DNA from: Phycisphaeraceae bacterium
GTDB taxonomy: Bacteria; Planctomycetota; Phycisphaerae; Phycisphaerales; UBA1924
Reading direction: 5' to 3'
DNA: 64,000 nucleotides
NCBI GenBank assembly: GCA_015200025.1
Contig: CP054186.1
Location: forward strand, 2,964,643 to 3,028,642
The position numbers and the translations under genes are program-made. Positions 1 to 7,552 of the stretch are shown one piece after another; within the stretch, counting starts at the first letter, position 1, and the number at the start of each line of letters is the position of its first letter. Under the pieces are notes generated by a model. The model saw only the letters and a list, made by a program, of their open reading frames with translations. It was not told the origin of the DNA and did no database searches.

Positions 1-2
1 AT

Positions 3-338
3 CGCGTCCGCGCCGAGGTGTTCGACGCCTGCGCCAAGCACTACTGCGCCAAGCACGCAGCGTTTCTGGCCGAAACGCTGCTTGATCCCATCCCCAACGC
101 GGCTGAGGAGGAGTTCCGGCGCATCGGCATGGCCGACTTCTTCCTGCGTGGCGACACGCTCCCCGTGGGTGACATACTCGGTTTGCTGGCGGATCACCTG
201 GAAGACCTGTGGGGTGGTCCGAACCCTGTCTCTGCCACCCTGTGGGAACGCGGCTACGCCCTCTATCTGGAATGGTGGGAGAAGTTGAACCGCGAGCACG
301 AGGCCGTGCTGTGGCGGATTCGGCACGATGTCGAGTGA
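3..338 (+). CDS. C-terminal part of an unidentified protein (start lies left of the window)
   Basis: The frame is open from the first bases of the window to a TGA at 336-338. The first in-window start candidate is a GTG at 18, but codons before it are also open, so this is probably the tail of a longer gene. The visible 106 or so residues are acidic and rich in Trp and Leu (LWGGPNPV, LYLEWWEKLNREHE), suggest helices and show no motif I recognise. It converges on the GHKL ATPase gene with only 9 bp between stop codons. Function unknown; it could be another cargo gene of the left block. Confidence 0.5.
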   Translation, partial: RVRAEVFDACAKHYCAKHAAFLAETLLDPIPNAAEEEFRRIGMADFFLRGDTLPVGDILGLLADHLEDLWGGPNPVSATLWERGYALYLEWWEKLNREHEAVLWRIRHDVE

Positions 339-347
339 TTGACTCGG

Positions 348-2624
348 CTACTCGTCTGCGGTGGGCTCACCGCGCTTGGCATCCTGTGCGGCGACCATCG
401 CGGCGACGACGGCCATGCGGCAACGCTCACCGCGTTCGATCAAATCCTGCATGTCGTCGTCAATCGTGACCGTCTCGGACTCCGGCAAGTGGTCGCCCTC
501 TTCCTTCGCCTTCTTCAGGATCAGGCTATGGACAGCAAGCCACACCTTGTACCGGCTCTCGAACGTCTTGGAAAGCTGCACGTCCTGCGCCTCGAACTTC
601 TCTCGATACCCAACGAAGTGCGGAAAGGCGCGGGAGTAGTAAACGACCAGCTTTCCCGATTCCTCAACGGCTTCGGAGGCGATGGTCGCCACGCTCTCCG
701 GCCACCCCAAGCTCGCCCACAGGGGATCGTCCGGCCCATCGACTGGCCGAACGTCGAAGTCGGGCATGACGATCTTCTGCGCCGCGTCTTTCGCCTTCGG
801 TGGCTCAACGATCAACAGCTCTCGCTCATCGGCGATCGTCTTCATGCCTGGAACGCGAAGCTCAATCGAGATACGTCCCTTGGTACCCGTCTTCGATTGC
901 TCGGTACACGAGACAAGCACCCGCATGCGCCCGTCCTTGAGCGGCGTCGAGCCCGTGGGCTGGAATCCGTCACCCGTTACGGCCACGTTGATAGACGACT
1001 TCTCCGGGTGCTTCGGATCGTGGTATCGGGAGTGGGCGTCCGTCTCAATGCGAATGTACTTCTGCTGGGACGGATGCAGTTCGATCGGTTCGTTCGCGGG
1101 CCACACAATGCGAATGAACGTTGGCGGCTCGTGAACTTCGATCGGATCAGCGCGACCGCGCCCACCACCTCCGCCGCCTCCACCACCCCTTCCGCCTCCG
1201 CCGCCAGCCGTCTTGGTCGATCCGGCCTCAGTAGCAACCTCGAATCCCTGCAACTTGAGCAAGCGCGCAACCTCCTTGCGCATCGCCTGCGTAGCCTCCT
1301 TGTCGTCGTCCTCATGCCTCTGGTCCCGAGCTTGCGCGTTGAGCGCTTCCAACTTCTCATCGGACTTCAGAGCGTTGACAAGCTCTCGCTCCAACAGGTC
1401 ATACACGGTGCCGTGCCGCACTGTCTCGCGGCTGGATGCGAACAGGTTCTTTTTTCCGGCCAAGCTCAAGCTGTTGCAGTCGATATGACAGATGAGCCGC
1501 GTCGCCAAGTATGGCAGCTCCGCATCTTTGCGGATCACACGAACCGGCATGGCCCCCTGATTCTGGCCGTTCAGTGTCAGGATGATGGGATGGATGGGGT
1601 TGACGAAGGATGCGGAGGGCTTGGTCCCAGCCTTTTCGGGTCGGTCGAGCACCCAGTATTCGATGCCAGCTCGCCCGTACTCGCCCAACGGCGCGTAGAA
1701 CATCGGCATGGAATGAACAATCTTCGATTCGGTGTCGTCGCCTTCGTCCTTCGCCCCGTTCAGCGCGTTGCGAGAACCCTTGATGACGCGCCGGTAGTCC
1801 CGTACTCGATTGTCAAACCAAATGGGGAGAACCGGATCGAAGAGAACTTCTTGGAGGTGCCCGTACAAGCTGTTCGGACCGAGCGGCGACGGGAAGTGTT
1901 TCAGGTCGTAGCCGTAGTGAATGCAGGCGGTGCCCGGCTTGACGAGATCGGAGTTCGCCGTCAGCACCTTCCCACCGAGCACCAAGTAGACGTAGCTTCC
2001 GCCCTTCAACAGCGGGGGTGGCTCGAACTTGACGACCGTGAACGCCACTTCGTCCGAGCCGACTTTCCGGCTTGCGATGAGCGAGAGCTGACTTGCAACG
2101 AATGTAGCGGAGCCACCTTGCCCGTAGGTACCCGCGAGGTGGAGCTTCTCAACCTTGTTGGATTCGTTGAGGCTGAGAATCGTGCGCGGCATCTCCTCTG
2201 CGGTGAGCCCGATTCCTTGGTCGATGACTTCGACAATCCGGCGGTTCAGCGCTGTTCCCTCGCGGAGTTTCACCGTGACGCGCTGCGCGATGCGGCGACG
2301 ATCCTTCGCCTCCATCGCGCTGAGTCCGTCTTCCGGGACGTTCAGCCAAGCGGTTGCCGCTTCTCGCGGCGACTGACACGCCGGTTTGCCCGCGTGCTTC
2401 ACGAACTCGAAGTCGAGCACCGCGTCAACCGCGTTCGTCACGCGCTCCACCAGCGCTCGGGCGGGGTTGGCGGACGCTTCGATCGGTCCGCAGTTGTTCC
2501 GCCGACCGCCTACCGGCGTCCAGCTCGTGGACGTGTTCGCCTCCGCGAAGCGCTCAACAGCAGCGATTGCTTCTTCAGCAGTGTTCGCAGCAACCAATAC
2601 CTTGAGGAGTTCGTCAGTGGTCAT
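348..2624 (-). CDS. Large GHKL (MORC/MutL-like) ATPase beside a DNA methyltransferase
   Basis: This 758-aa protein has a Bergerat-fold ATPase near its N terminus. The N-box is EXXXNAXD (E60, N64, D67), the G1 box is DQGIG (135-139) and the G2 box is GTYGQGG (165-171). A long middle region is followed by a near-continuous glycine tract (about 474-490), which looks like a flexible linker, and then a C-terminal domain of about 260 residues that I cannot name. GHKL ATPases of the MORC/MutL type are known to be encoded with restriction-modification genes, where they are thought to act as ATP-dependent clamps or remodellers. The ATG overlaps the end of the upstream methyltransferase by 11 bp, so the two are translationally coupled. 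Seen: ATPase motifs and operon. Inferred: a defence or DNA-modification role. No nuclease motif is evident in the C-terminal part. Confidence 0.8.
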   Translation of the reverse strand: MTTDELLKVLVAANTAEEAIAAVERFAEANTSTSWTPVGGRRNNCGPIEASANPARALVERVTNAVDAVLDFEFVKHAGKPACQSPREAATAWLNVPEDGLSAMEAKDRRRIAQRVTVKLREGTALNRRIVEVIDQGIGLTAEEMPRTILSLNESNKVEKLHLAGTYGQGGSATFVASQLSLIASRKVGSDEVAFTVVKFEPPPLLKGGSYVYLVLGGKVLTANSDLVKPGTACIHYGYDLKHFPSPLGPNSLYGHLQEVLFDPVLPIWFDNRVRDYRRVIKGSRNALNGAKDEGDDTESKIVHSMPMFYAPLGEYGRAGIEYWVLDRPEKAGTKPSASFVNPIHPIILTLNGQNQGAMPVRVIRKDAELPYLATRLICHIDCNSLSLAGKKNLFASSRETVRHGTVYDLLERELVNALKSDEKLEALNAQARDQRHEDDDKEATQAMRKEVARLLKLQGFEVATEAGSTKTAGGGGGRGGGGGGGGGRGRADPIEVHEPPTFIRIVWPANEPIELHPSQQKYIRIETDAHSRYHDPKHPEKSSINVAVTGDGFQPTGSTPLKDGRMRVLVSCTEQSKTGTKGRISIELRVPGMKTIADERELLIVEPPKAKDAAQKIVMPDFDVRPVDGPDDPLWASLGWPESVATIASEAVEESGKLVVYYSRAFPHFVGYREKFEAQDVQLSKTFESRYKVWLAVHSLILKKAKEEGDHLPESETVTIDDDMQDLIERGERCRMAVVAAMVAAQDAKRGEPTADE

Positions 2625-3594
2625 AGACTGTCACCTCCGGCATCGACTCGAACCGCCCCCGCGAGCCGTCGATGTAGTGACGGTCCGCCTCCACACAAAG
2701 CCATCGCCTCTTCAGAGACTCGGCGGCCGCGCCGGTCACGTTGCTACCGCCGAACGGGTCAAGCACCAGATTCTTCGGTGTCGTCAGGAACTTGATGAAG
2801 AACTCTGCGAGGCCCACCGGCATTCGCGCCGGGTGGAGCTTGAGCTTCTTGGTCCGGCAGTAGTTGAGGTAGTTGTCTCCCGAGCGGGTGTTGGTGAACT
2901 GGAGCACGTTCGCGGGGATCGCTCCGCCGTTGTCGGAGAGGAACGATTCCGCCCCGATGTCGTGCTCGGATGGTCGCTTGCCCGCGTTGTACTTCTTCAG
3001 CTTCAGCAGCTTCAGCATTGCGGCGCTGTAGGGGGTCAAGACACGCCGGTTGCTCGCGTTGGGCTTGGCGCTCGGCGAGAACCACCAGACATGAGTGAAC
3101 GAGTCCTTCAGCCTGATCCGGTCGATCGTGACCCACTGTGCCGGGCTCGGGAGCCGGGCAGGGTTGTGGCAAACGAACTGTTGGCAAAGCCGCAGCTCTC
3201 CCGCTTCGCGGAACGCGAGCAGAGATTCAAGCGCGAGCGTGGACATAGTGGGCTCGCCGGGGTTCCAAGAGTTCCCCACCTCAACGACAATGGAGCCATC
3301 GGGCTTGAGGAGCTTTGTCAGCTTCGGCGCGAGCCCCGCAAGCCATCGCTTGTACTCCTCACCCACGAGGTTTCCGTACTTCTTCTTCCGGTTGAGCGGG
3401 AACGGCGGCGAGGTGAAGATGAGCTGTACTTTGCCGCGCAGCTCTTTCGCCTGTTCCGAGTCGAGGAAGTCTTCGATACGCCCGTGGTACATCTCCCCCC
3501 GGTCGGTCGAATAGGCGACGGTGGGAGCGATCCGGGGTGAGTGTGCTCCATTGAGTGCCGGAGCATGGCCGTTTTGGACTGCGGTAGCTTGCAA
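2614..3594 (-). CDS. Site-specific DNA methyltransferase, N4-cytosine type (beta-class order)
   Basis: This 326-aa protein transfers a methyl group from S-adenosylmethionine to DNA. Catalytic motif IV is TSPPF (61-65); the S-P-P form is typical of N4-cytosine enzymes. The SAM-binding motif I, DPFGGSNVT, comes late (279-287), giving the circularly permuted beta-type order. The apparent first codon is TTG at 3594 with no convincing ribosome-binding site. The next in-frame ATG is residue 35, just before the conserved YHGRIEDFL segment, so the start is uncertain. It is the first gene of a two-gene operon with the GHKL ATPase. No restriction endonuclease is visible next to it within the window, so it may be an orphan methylase or the modification arm of a GHKL-dependent system. 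Confidence 0.88.
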   Translation of the reverse strand: MQATAVQNGHAPALNGAHSPRIAPTVAYSTDRGEMYHGRIEDFLDSEQAKELRGKVQLIFTSPPFPLNRKKKYGNLVGEEYKRWLAGLAPKLTKLLKPDGSIVVEVGNSWNPGEPTMSTLALESLLAFREAGELRLCQQFVCHNPARLPSPAQWVTIDRIRLKDSFTHVWWFSPSAKPNASNRRVLTPYSAAMLKLLKLKKYNAGKRPSEHDIGAESFLSDNGGAIPANVLQFTNTRSGDNYLNYCRTKKLKLHPARMPVGLAEFFIKFLTTPKNLVLDPFGGSNVTGAAAESLKRRWLCVEADRHYIDGSRGRFESMPEVTVYDH

Positions 3595-3680
3595 GGGTTA
3601 TAGGGTATCCGTTTTTCGCATTCTCCCGCCATTCTCCCGTGGGCCTTTTTCCCGCGACCTTTCGCCACACCCCGGAAACG

Positions 3681-3709
3681 AAAAAAGCCCTGTAAAACAG
3701 GGCCTTTTT
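3681..3709 (-). terminator. Rho-independent terminator, probably the original terminator of the tRNA-Gly gene
   Basis: A 7-bp perfect stem (GCCCTGT 3687-3693 with ACAGGGC 3697-3703) has a 3-nt loop, with six A's on its left and five T's on its right, so it could work in both directions. Read on the minus strand it directly follows the displaced 3' end of the tRNA-Gly (3711-3756). That fits its having served the tRNA gene before the element inserted. It also separates the element from the methyltransferase operon. Confidence 0.8.
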
Positions 3710-3710
3710 C

Positions 3711-3756
3711 ACAAAGCGGGCGAGGAGGATCGAACTCCCGACATTCAGCTTGGGAA
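3711..3756 (-). repeat. attL: displaced 3' fragment of tRNA-Gly
   Basis: This is identical to 21204-21249. On the minus strand it covers the anticodon loop, T-arm and acceptor 3' strand of the tRNA, plus five downstream bases. Identity stops just past the anticodon loop, as expected for tyrosine-recombinase integration into a tRNA anticodon stem-loop. It is not a functional tRNA because the 5' half is missing. Confidence 0.9.
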
Positions 3757-3818
3757 CGCCCGGGCTCACGATCAGAATCCCCGTGAATCTGGCCACTTCC
3801 GACGCACCCCGCGTTCGC

Positions 3819-3836
3819 TTGCACACGCGCTTGCAC
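3819..3836. repeat. Left-end iterons: TTGCAC repeated at 12-bp spacing
   Basis: TTGCAC occurs at 3819 and 3831, joined by ACGCGC, about 60 bp inside attL. The same motif with the same period occurs four times (the last as TTGCAA) about 150 bp inside attR. Matching direct repeats at both ends of an integrated element are typical of integrase arm sites or replication iterons. Confidence 0.65.
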
Positions 3837-3974
3837 AAGCCCGCGCATGATGGGATTCTCGCCCCCGCGCCCGCCCCGCCACGTTAGCCCACGGGCGGCC
3901 CGGCCCGGCGCTGGCCCCGAATCCCGGGCGTCGCCAACCGGCGGCACGTGGGGCCGACGTGGCGCGACGTGGGC

Positions 3975-4051
3975 GTCTACGCGTCTACGCGTCTACGCAT
4001 ACAGAATCCGCGACGATGCCGCTGTGGGCGGGGTTTCTGTAGACGTAGACG
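3975..4051. repeat. Dispersed inverted repeat, copy A
   Basis: The left arm carries three direct TCTACG units leading to TACAGAATCC. The right arm reads GGGTTTCTGTAGACGTAGACG, the complement of the same pattern. About 20 bp of GC-rich spacer lies between. Two relatives occur at 14306-14359 and 17003-17065. Copy A's right arm shares GTCTACAGAAACCCCGC (on its complement) with copy C. Confidence 0.75.
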
Positions 4052-4313
4052 CTCGGCTGCCCCGGCGTAGGTACTTGGTGGGGGACGGTCGAACGCGATG
4101 CCTACGGGAACAGCCGCGCGGGTAGACAGAGATTGTTTCGCGCGGAGATGGGCGAATTCCGGCCGAATCCGCCCGTTTGCCCACATGGGGCCGAAGTTGC
4201 CCACATGTCGCGGAATGACGGCGAAACCGCTGCGGTTTGCCTTGCCTCGTGGCGAATGTCATGGCTTCATGTGTCACAACGCGGGGCGGAACCCCGCGAC
4301 GGAGACCACGAAC

Positions 4314-4661
4314 ATGAACGCCACCACGAAGAGCACGATCGAGATGGCCACGACTTTGGCCCGCCGCGGATTCGCGGTGCGTAGCGTCGAGGTCCAGACG
4401 CCCGACGGCCGCCGCTGGTCGATTGACGCGATCCCCGCCGGACGCGGCCGCCACGCCGACGGGCACTGGGGGCCGATGGCCGGAGCGCCGGGCGGGTTCC
4501 GCCTGTTCGAGATCGACCGCGATCGCGACGACGCGCCGACCGAACACGACCCGGTGGATTACGACACCTGGGACGCGGGCGACCTGATCGACTACCTGAA
4601 CGCGGTCGGGCAACCCAAAGCCCGGCCGAGCACGACTCGCACAACCGATCCGACGACCTGA
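4314..4661 (+). CDS. Small hypothetical protein of the element
   Basis: The ATG at 4314 is preceded by GGAG about 10 bp upstream and gives a 115-aa product. The frame is open further upstream, but that part overlaps the repeats and has no ribosome-binding site. The protein starts with a short basic helix (TTLARRGFAVRSVEV). A compact acidic C-terminal part follows (VDYDTWDAGDLIDYLNAVG). I recognise no family. It is the first of four small, separately translated genes on this strand, each with its own good ribosome-binding site. Confidence 0.6.
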   Translation: MNATTKSTIEMATTLARRGFAVRSVEVQTPDGRRWSIDAIPAGRGRHADGHWGPMAGAPGGFRLFEIDRDRDDAPTEHDPVDYDTWDAGDLIDYLNAVGQPKARPSTTRTTDPTT

Positions 4662-4681
4662 AGCCCGCGTGATGCGGGCTT
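4661..4681 (+). terminator. Hairpin after the first small gene (weak terminator or attenuator)
   Basis: AAGCCCGC (4661-4668) pairs with GCGGGCTT (4674-4681) across a 5-nt loop, overlapping the stop codon of the preceding gene. The following TCGCTGTTTA is only modestly T-rich, so read-through into the next small gene is likely. Confidence 0.5.
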
Positions 4682-4721
4682 CGCTGTTTATCAGAGACCA
4701 CGAACCCAAAGGAGCACGACC

Positions 4722-4985
4722 ATGACGAAGCGCACCCCCAAGACCACCAAGCCCGAACCCACCGCCGCCGAGACGTTCGCCGCACGCCGCAACGACATCG
4801 CCCGTCTGATGGACGTGCTGCAGATGGAACTCGACAAGCACGCCGAGGGGGCGAAGGCCGACCCGCGCAACTGGGGCTTCGCGGGAAGCCTCGGAAAGGT
4901 CCGCAGCGACCTGATCGATCTGGTCGGGTTCCTCAGCAAATTGGACCCCGAGCACGTCGAGGCGTTCCTGGCCGACGCCGAGTGA
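4722..4985 (+). CDS. Small hypothetical protein of the element (87 aa)
   Basis: The ATG at 4722 has a strong AAAGGAG ribosome-binding site. The 87-aa product begins with a Lys/Thr/Pro-rich tail (about 15 residues). It is then predicted mostly helical: [22 protein letters not shown], and [27 protein letters not shown]. That pattern suits a small two-helix dimer. No known domain is recognised. It lies between another small gene and the HARE-HTH gene, so it may be a regulator or an accessory of the element. Confidence 0.65.
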   Translation: MTKRTPKTTKPEPTAAETFAARRNDIARLMDVLQMELDKHAEGAKADPRNWGFAGSLGKVRSDLIDLVGFLSKLDPEHVEAFLADAE

Positions 4986-5076
4986 CCCCACGCGGCGTCG
5001 CGGGAAACCGCGGCCGCCACGTTTCCCCCGCCGCGCCGTGCTGCGGGGTTCCGCACCCGACACGAAGGAGTCCGAA

Positions 5077-5436
5077 ATGGCACGCAAAGGCACGATCAAG
5101 AACATGGGCAAGGTCCACCGCGAGATGAGCGACGCGCGGAAGGCCCGCAAGGCGGCGAAGACCGCGCCGCCCGCGAAGGAGGCGACGCCTGCGCCGACGA
5201 AGCGCCTCAGCGCCCTCGACGCGGCGGCGCAGGTGCTGGCCGCGAGCGAGGTGCCGATGCGGGCCAAGGAGATGATCGCCGCGATGGAGGCGAAGGGCCT
5301 GTGGCGCTCGCCGGGCGGCAAGACGCCCGAGGCCACGCTCTACGCCGCGATCATCCGCGAGATCGCCGCCAAGGGCACGGCGGCCCGCTTCAAGAAGCAC
5401 GAGCGCGGCGTGTTCGTCGCGGGGAAGGGAGCCTGA
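5077..5436 (+). CDS. HARE-HTH domain protein (winged-helix DNA-binding)
   Basis: The ATG at 5077 follows a GAAGGAG ribosome-binding site. The 119-aa product has a basic, Ala/Pro-rich N-terminal tail (about 45 residues) and then a HARE-HTH winged helix. The domain shows the pattern [41 protein letters not shown] and the closing [19 protein letters not shown] domains occur in the RNA polymerase delta subunit, in some restriction enzymes and in chromatin proteins, and have been linked to recognition of modified DNA. Here it sits a few hundred bases from the modification/GHKL cargo. It could be a regulator of the cargo or a silencing protein. The family call is firm; the role is inference. Confidence 0.8.
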   Translation: MARKGTIKNMGKVHREMSDARKARKAAKTAPPAKEATPAPTKRLSALDAAAQVLAASEVPMRAKEMIAAMEAKGLWRSPGGKTPEATLYAAIIREIAAKGTAARFKKHERGVFVAGKGA

Positions 5437-5439
5437 GCC

Positions 5440-5697
5440 ATGAACGCGACGCCCGCCCCTAACCGCGAAGCGCAACTGGAGGCCGTGCTGCAGGCCGCGC
5501 TCTACCTGCTCGGCGCACGCCAGGATCAGATGCTCACCATCGAGGAGTGGACGGACCTCGCGCGGGCCGTCGCGGCGTGCCAGGAGCGGAAGACCGCCGA
5601 GTACCTGACCGACCACGACCTCGAGGACATCGCCGAGCGCTACGCCCTCGAATGGGACGAAGCGGCCGACGGCCCGCTCCCGACCCTCGACGAGTGA
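5440..5697 (+). CDS. Small acidic hypothetical protein (85 aa)
   Basis: The ATG at 5440 lies 3 bp after the stop of the HARE-HTH gene, so the two are co-transcribed and probably coupled. The 85-aa product is acidic and helical (LEAVLQAALYLLGARQDQMLTIEEWTDLARAV, then ITERYALEWDEA-like C terminus). No family is recognised. Small acidic partners encoded right after a DNA-binding protein can act as inhibitors or DNA mimics, but nothing in this sequence proves it. A clear terminator follows. Confidence 0.6.
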   Translation: MNATPAPNREAQLEAVLQAALYLLGARQDQMLTIEEWTDLARAVAACQERKTAEYLTDHDLEDIAERYALEWDEAADGPLPTLDE

Positions 5698-5720
5698 GGC
5701 GCCCATCACGCCTTGCTCCC

Positions 5721-5749
5721 AGCCGCGACACGGGTCGCGGCTTTCTCTT
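5721..5749 (+). terminator. Terminator of the small-gene operon
   Basis: AGCCGCGAC (5721-5729) pairs perfectly with GTCGCGGCT (5734-5742) around a 4-nt loop and is followed by TTCTCTT. It sits between the rightward small genes and the leftward DUF2325-like gene. Confidence 0.8.
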
Positions 5750-5769
5750 CGGCCGCAACTCTGCGTCCA

Positions 5770-7431
5770 TCACTTCAGTCGGGAGCTGGCCTGCTCCATG
5801 ATCTCGGCAGCCACCCGCTCCGGGTTGTAGCCGCCCGAGAGCATGACGCACGGCTTCCCCGCACCGGTGGAATATTCCCGCGCCTCCTCGGCATGCAGGT
5901 GCCCGGTGAGCTTGATGATGACGATGACGACGGCCGTGTCCGATCGGTAGATCGGTGCCCGCATCGGCGTTCCGGGCCCGTGCTCCGCGAGTTCGACCCA
6001 TTCGGCTTCCTTGAGCTCGAAGGCCTGCGTCAACCGTTCGACAGCCTCAGCGTTCGGCTCACCGCCGATGACGACCATGCGTTTCCCGCGCAGCAGGGTC
6101 CGCACGGCGAGCACAGACTCGCTCCACTCGCGCCCATCGGCGACTGCACGCTTGGTGTCCGGCTTCTCATTCTTGAGCGCCATCGCACGGGTGATGACAC
6201 CTGCCATGAACTCCGCGCCTTCTGATGGTCCTGGCCATGCGGCGGCAGCGGCAGGCCCGACCGCCTCCGAAATCCGGCGGTCGGTCGGGGACACGCCCAT
6301 GCCATTGAGGCGCTTGACGCCATCCGAGATCTTCGCCCAGTGGGCCGGCGCTTCCTCGGGACGCCCCTTGATCAGTTGCCCCGCGTGGTACTTGATCTGC
6401 CCCAACGCGTTCTTGACCTTCTTGCCTGCCGCCTCTCGATCGTCCAACTGCTTGCCGAGCGCCTTGATGCGGGACCTCAGATCAGCCGCGTTCGTCGGGT
6501 CCGCCGGATCATCGCCAGTCATGTGGCGTTCGATGAACACACGCCGCTCGGCGGTCTCGCGGCGCAGCCAGACGTGCGTTTCGGCTTGATCCCGATCATC
6601 ATCGCTGAGCCATGTGTCAGCGAGCGCGACCCGCAGGGCCGAGTTGGCCTCGGCCAACAGGTGGAACGCAGACTCCTCATCTTCGACACGCCGCCCGTCC
6701 GCGACGGCGTCGACTCGCTGAATTAGTGCGACCGCGTCCGCCTGGGCGTCGTAGCAATCGGCGATGCGGGCGAGAATTGCATCGTCGGGCTGCGCCTGGT
6801 TGCGCCAGAAGACCCACAGAAAGCAGCTCACCATCGCCTTGGCCTTGGCGATCATGTCGTTGAGGCGGTCGAGAACCTCGCGCTCAGCGTCCGGATCTGC
6901 GGCCGCGGCACGCCGTGCGATGAACAGCCGACATGACGCGGCTTTGAGCCGGCAGCGTTTCTCGACGAGTGCCAAATCGATCTCCGACATGGCCCCGGCG
7001 TCATCGCCGCCCCATTCAGCATCTGTTGATACCTCCGATGCGGATGCACGGGCTCGTCCGAGTTCCTCGGTCGTCCCCGTGAGTGGGAGATGCACCACGG
7101 CATCCCCGAGCCTGAGGGGCACGATCGCTGAGGACACGGGCAGCGCTCGAGGGAGCGTCGCCAGATGTACCTTCGGCTCAATGTTCGGAGAGTGCGATGA
7201 CGGAGCTGGTTCTGGCTCGGTGGTGCCAATTGAGTTTTGGGCTATCGGTGTTTCCGTCGCGACTATGTGTTCGACGGCGGCTGGCGTTGGTCCTTCGGCA
7301 CGCTCGGCCTCTTCGCAAAGCCATTTTCCTATCAGCGCAACGGCCCGCCTGAGCGGTTCGGATTTTTCTATGTGTGGGCGGAGCGCCTCAGCGGCGGCGT
7401 CCGCCAGCTGACGCAGTTCGAGATCAGTCAT
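5770..7431 (-). CDS. DUF2325-like protein paired with a MORC-like GHKL ATPase
   Basis: The start is ATG 7431 because GAAAGGACC lies 4-12 bp upstream; the same box precedes the partner ATPase gene. The product is 553 aa. The N-terminal half is acidic, partly low-complexity and then helical, with no domain I recognise. The last 110 or so residues look like a DUF2325-type Rossmann-like domain. They begin with a GKRMVVIGGEPNAEAVERL strand-loop-helix, then a second strand (DTAVVIVIIKLTGHLHAEEAREY) and a final GKPCVMLSGGYNPERVA. DUF2325 domains are of unknown function. The gene is downstream of, and co-directional with, the GHKL ATPase gene, 121 bp away across a hairpin. It may be an effector or a sensor of the pair; the sequence does not decide. 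Confidence 0.72.
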   Translation of the reverse strand: MTDLELRQLADAAAEALRPHIEKSEPLRRAVALIGKWLCEEAERAEGPTPAAVEHIVATETPIAQNSIGTTEPEPAPSSHSPNIEPKVHLATLPRALPVSSAIVPLRLGDAVVHLPLTGTTEELGRARASASEVSTDAEWGGDDAGAMSEIDLALVEKRCRLKAASCRLFIARRAAAADPDAEREVLDRLNDMIAKAKAMVSCFLWVFWRNQAQPDDAILARIADCYDAQADAVALIQRVDAVADGRRVEDEESAFHLLAEANSALRVALADTWLSDDDRDQAETHVWLRRETAERRVFIERHMTGDDPADPTNAADLRSRIKALGKQLDDREAAGKKVKNALGQIKYHAGQLIKGRPEEAPAHWAKISDGVKRLNGMGVSPTDRRISEAVGPAAAAAWPGPSEGAEFMAGVITRAMALKNEKPDTKRAVADGREWSESVLAVRTLLRGKRMVVIGGEPNAEAVERLTQAFELKEAEWVELAEHGPGTPMRAPIYRSDTAVVIVIIKLTGHLHAEEAREYSTGAGKPCVMLSGGYNPERVAAEIMEQASSRLK

Positions 7432-7500
7432 CGCTGGTCCTTTCAATGATTATGGGGGAATATGTGCGCAGAAACGCAGCCGCGGCAGTCGCGATCAAAT

Positions 7501-7532
7501 GCCCGGTCGGGGGCCGGTGGCCCCCGCCGGGC
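7501..7532. repeat. Long GC-rich hairpin between the GHKL and DUF2325-like genes
   Basis: A near-perfect palindrome has outer arms GCCCGG/CCGGGC and inner arms GGGGGCC/GGCCCCC. The string GGCCCCCGCCGGG recurs in the divergent intergenic region near 9578. It lies within the GHKL-DUF2325 transcript and could stabilise the upstream message, reduce downstream expression, or be a REP-like element. No T-run follows on the minus strand, so it is a poor terminator. Confidence 0.6.
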
Positions 7533-7552
7533 GTCATGGTCTGTTGACGAGA

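Larger units (their letters stand above)
3757..4313. other. Non-coding left end of the element
   Basis: I see no convincing gene here; open frames through it are made of repeat sequence and lack ribosome-binding sites. It contains two TTGCAC iterons (3819-3836), the first copy of the GTCTAC/GTAGAC inverted repeat (3975-4051), and a short GC hairpin (4281-4297) just before the first small gene. The concentration of repeats next to attL suggests recombinase, replication or regulatory protein binding. Confidence 0.6.

Noticed and set aside
339..2795. An 818-codon plus-strand frame over the left block
   Set aside because: It is antisense to the GHKL ATPase with its conserved N, G1 and G2 boxes, and has no recognisable motifs.
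3711..3756. A second tRNA-Gly gene on the left
   Set aside because: Only the 3' part is present; the 5' acceptor strand, D-arm and half of the anticodon stem are missing.
3359..3838. Minus-strand frame with an MCKRVCKRT start crossing attL
   Set aside because: It is made of iteron sequence, the tRNA fragment and antisense of the terminator; no ribosome-binding site or family match.
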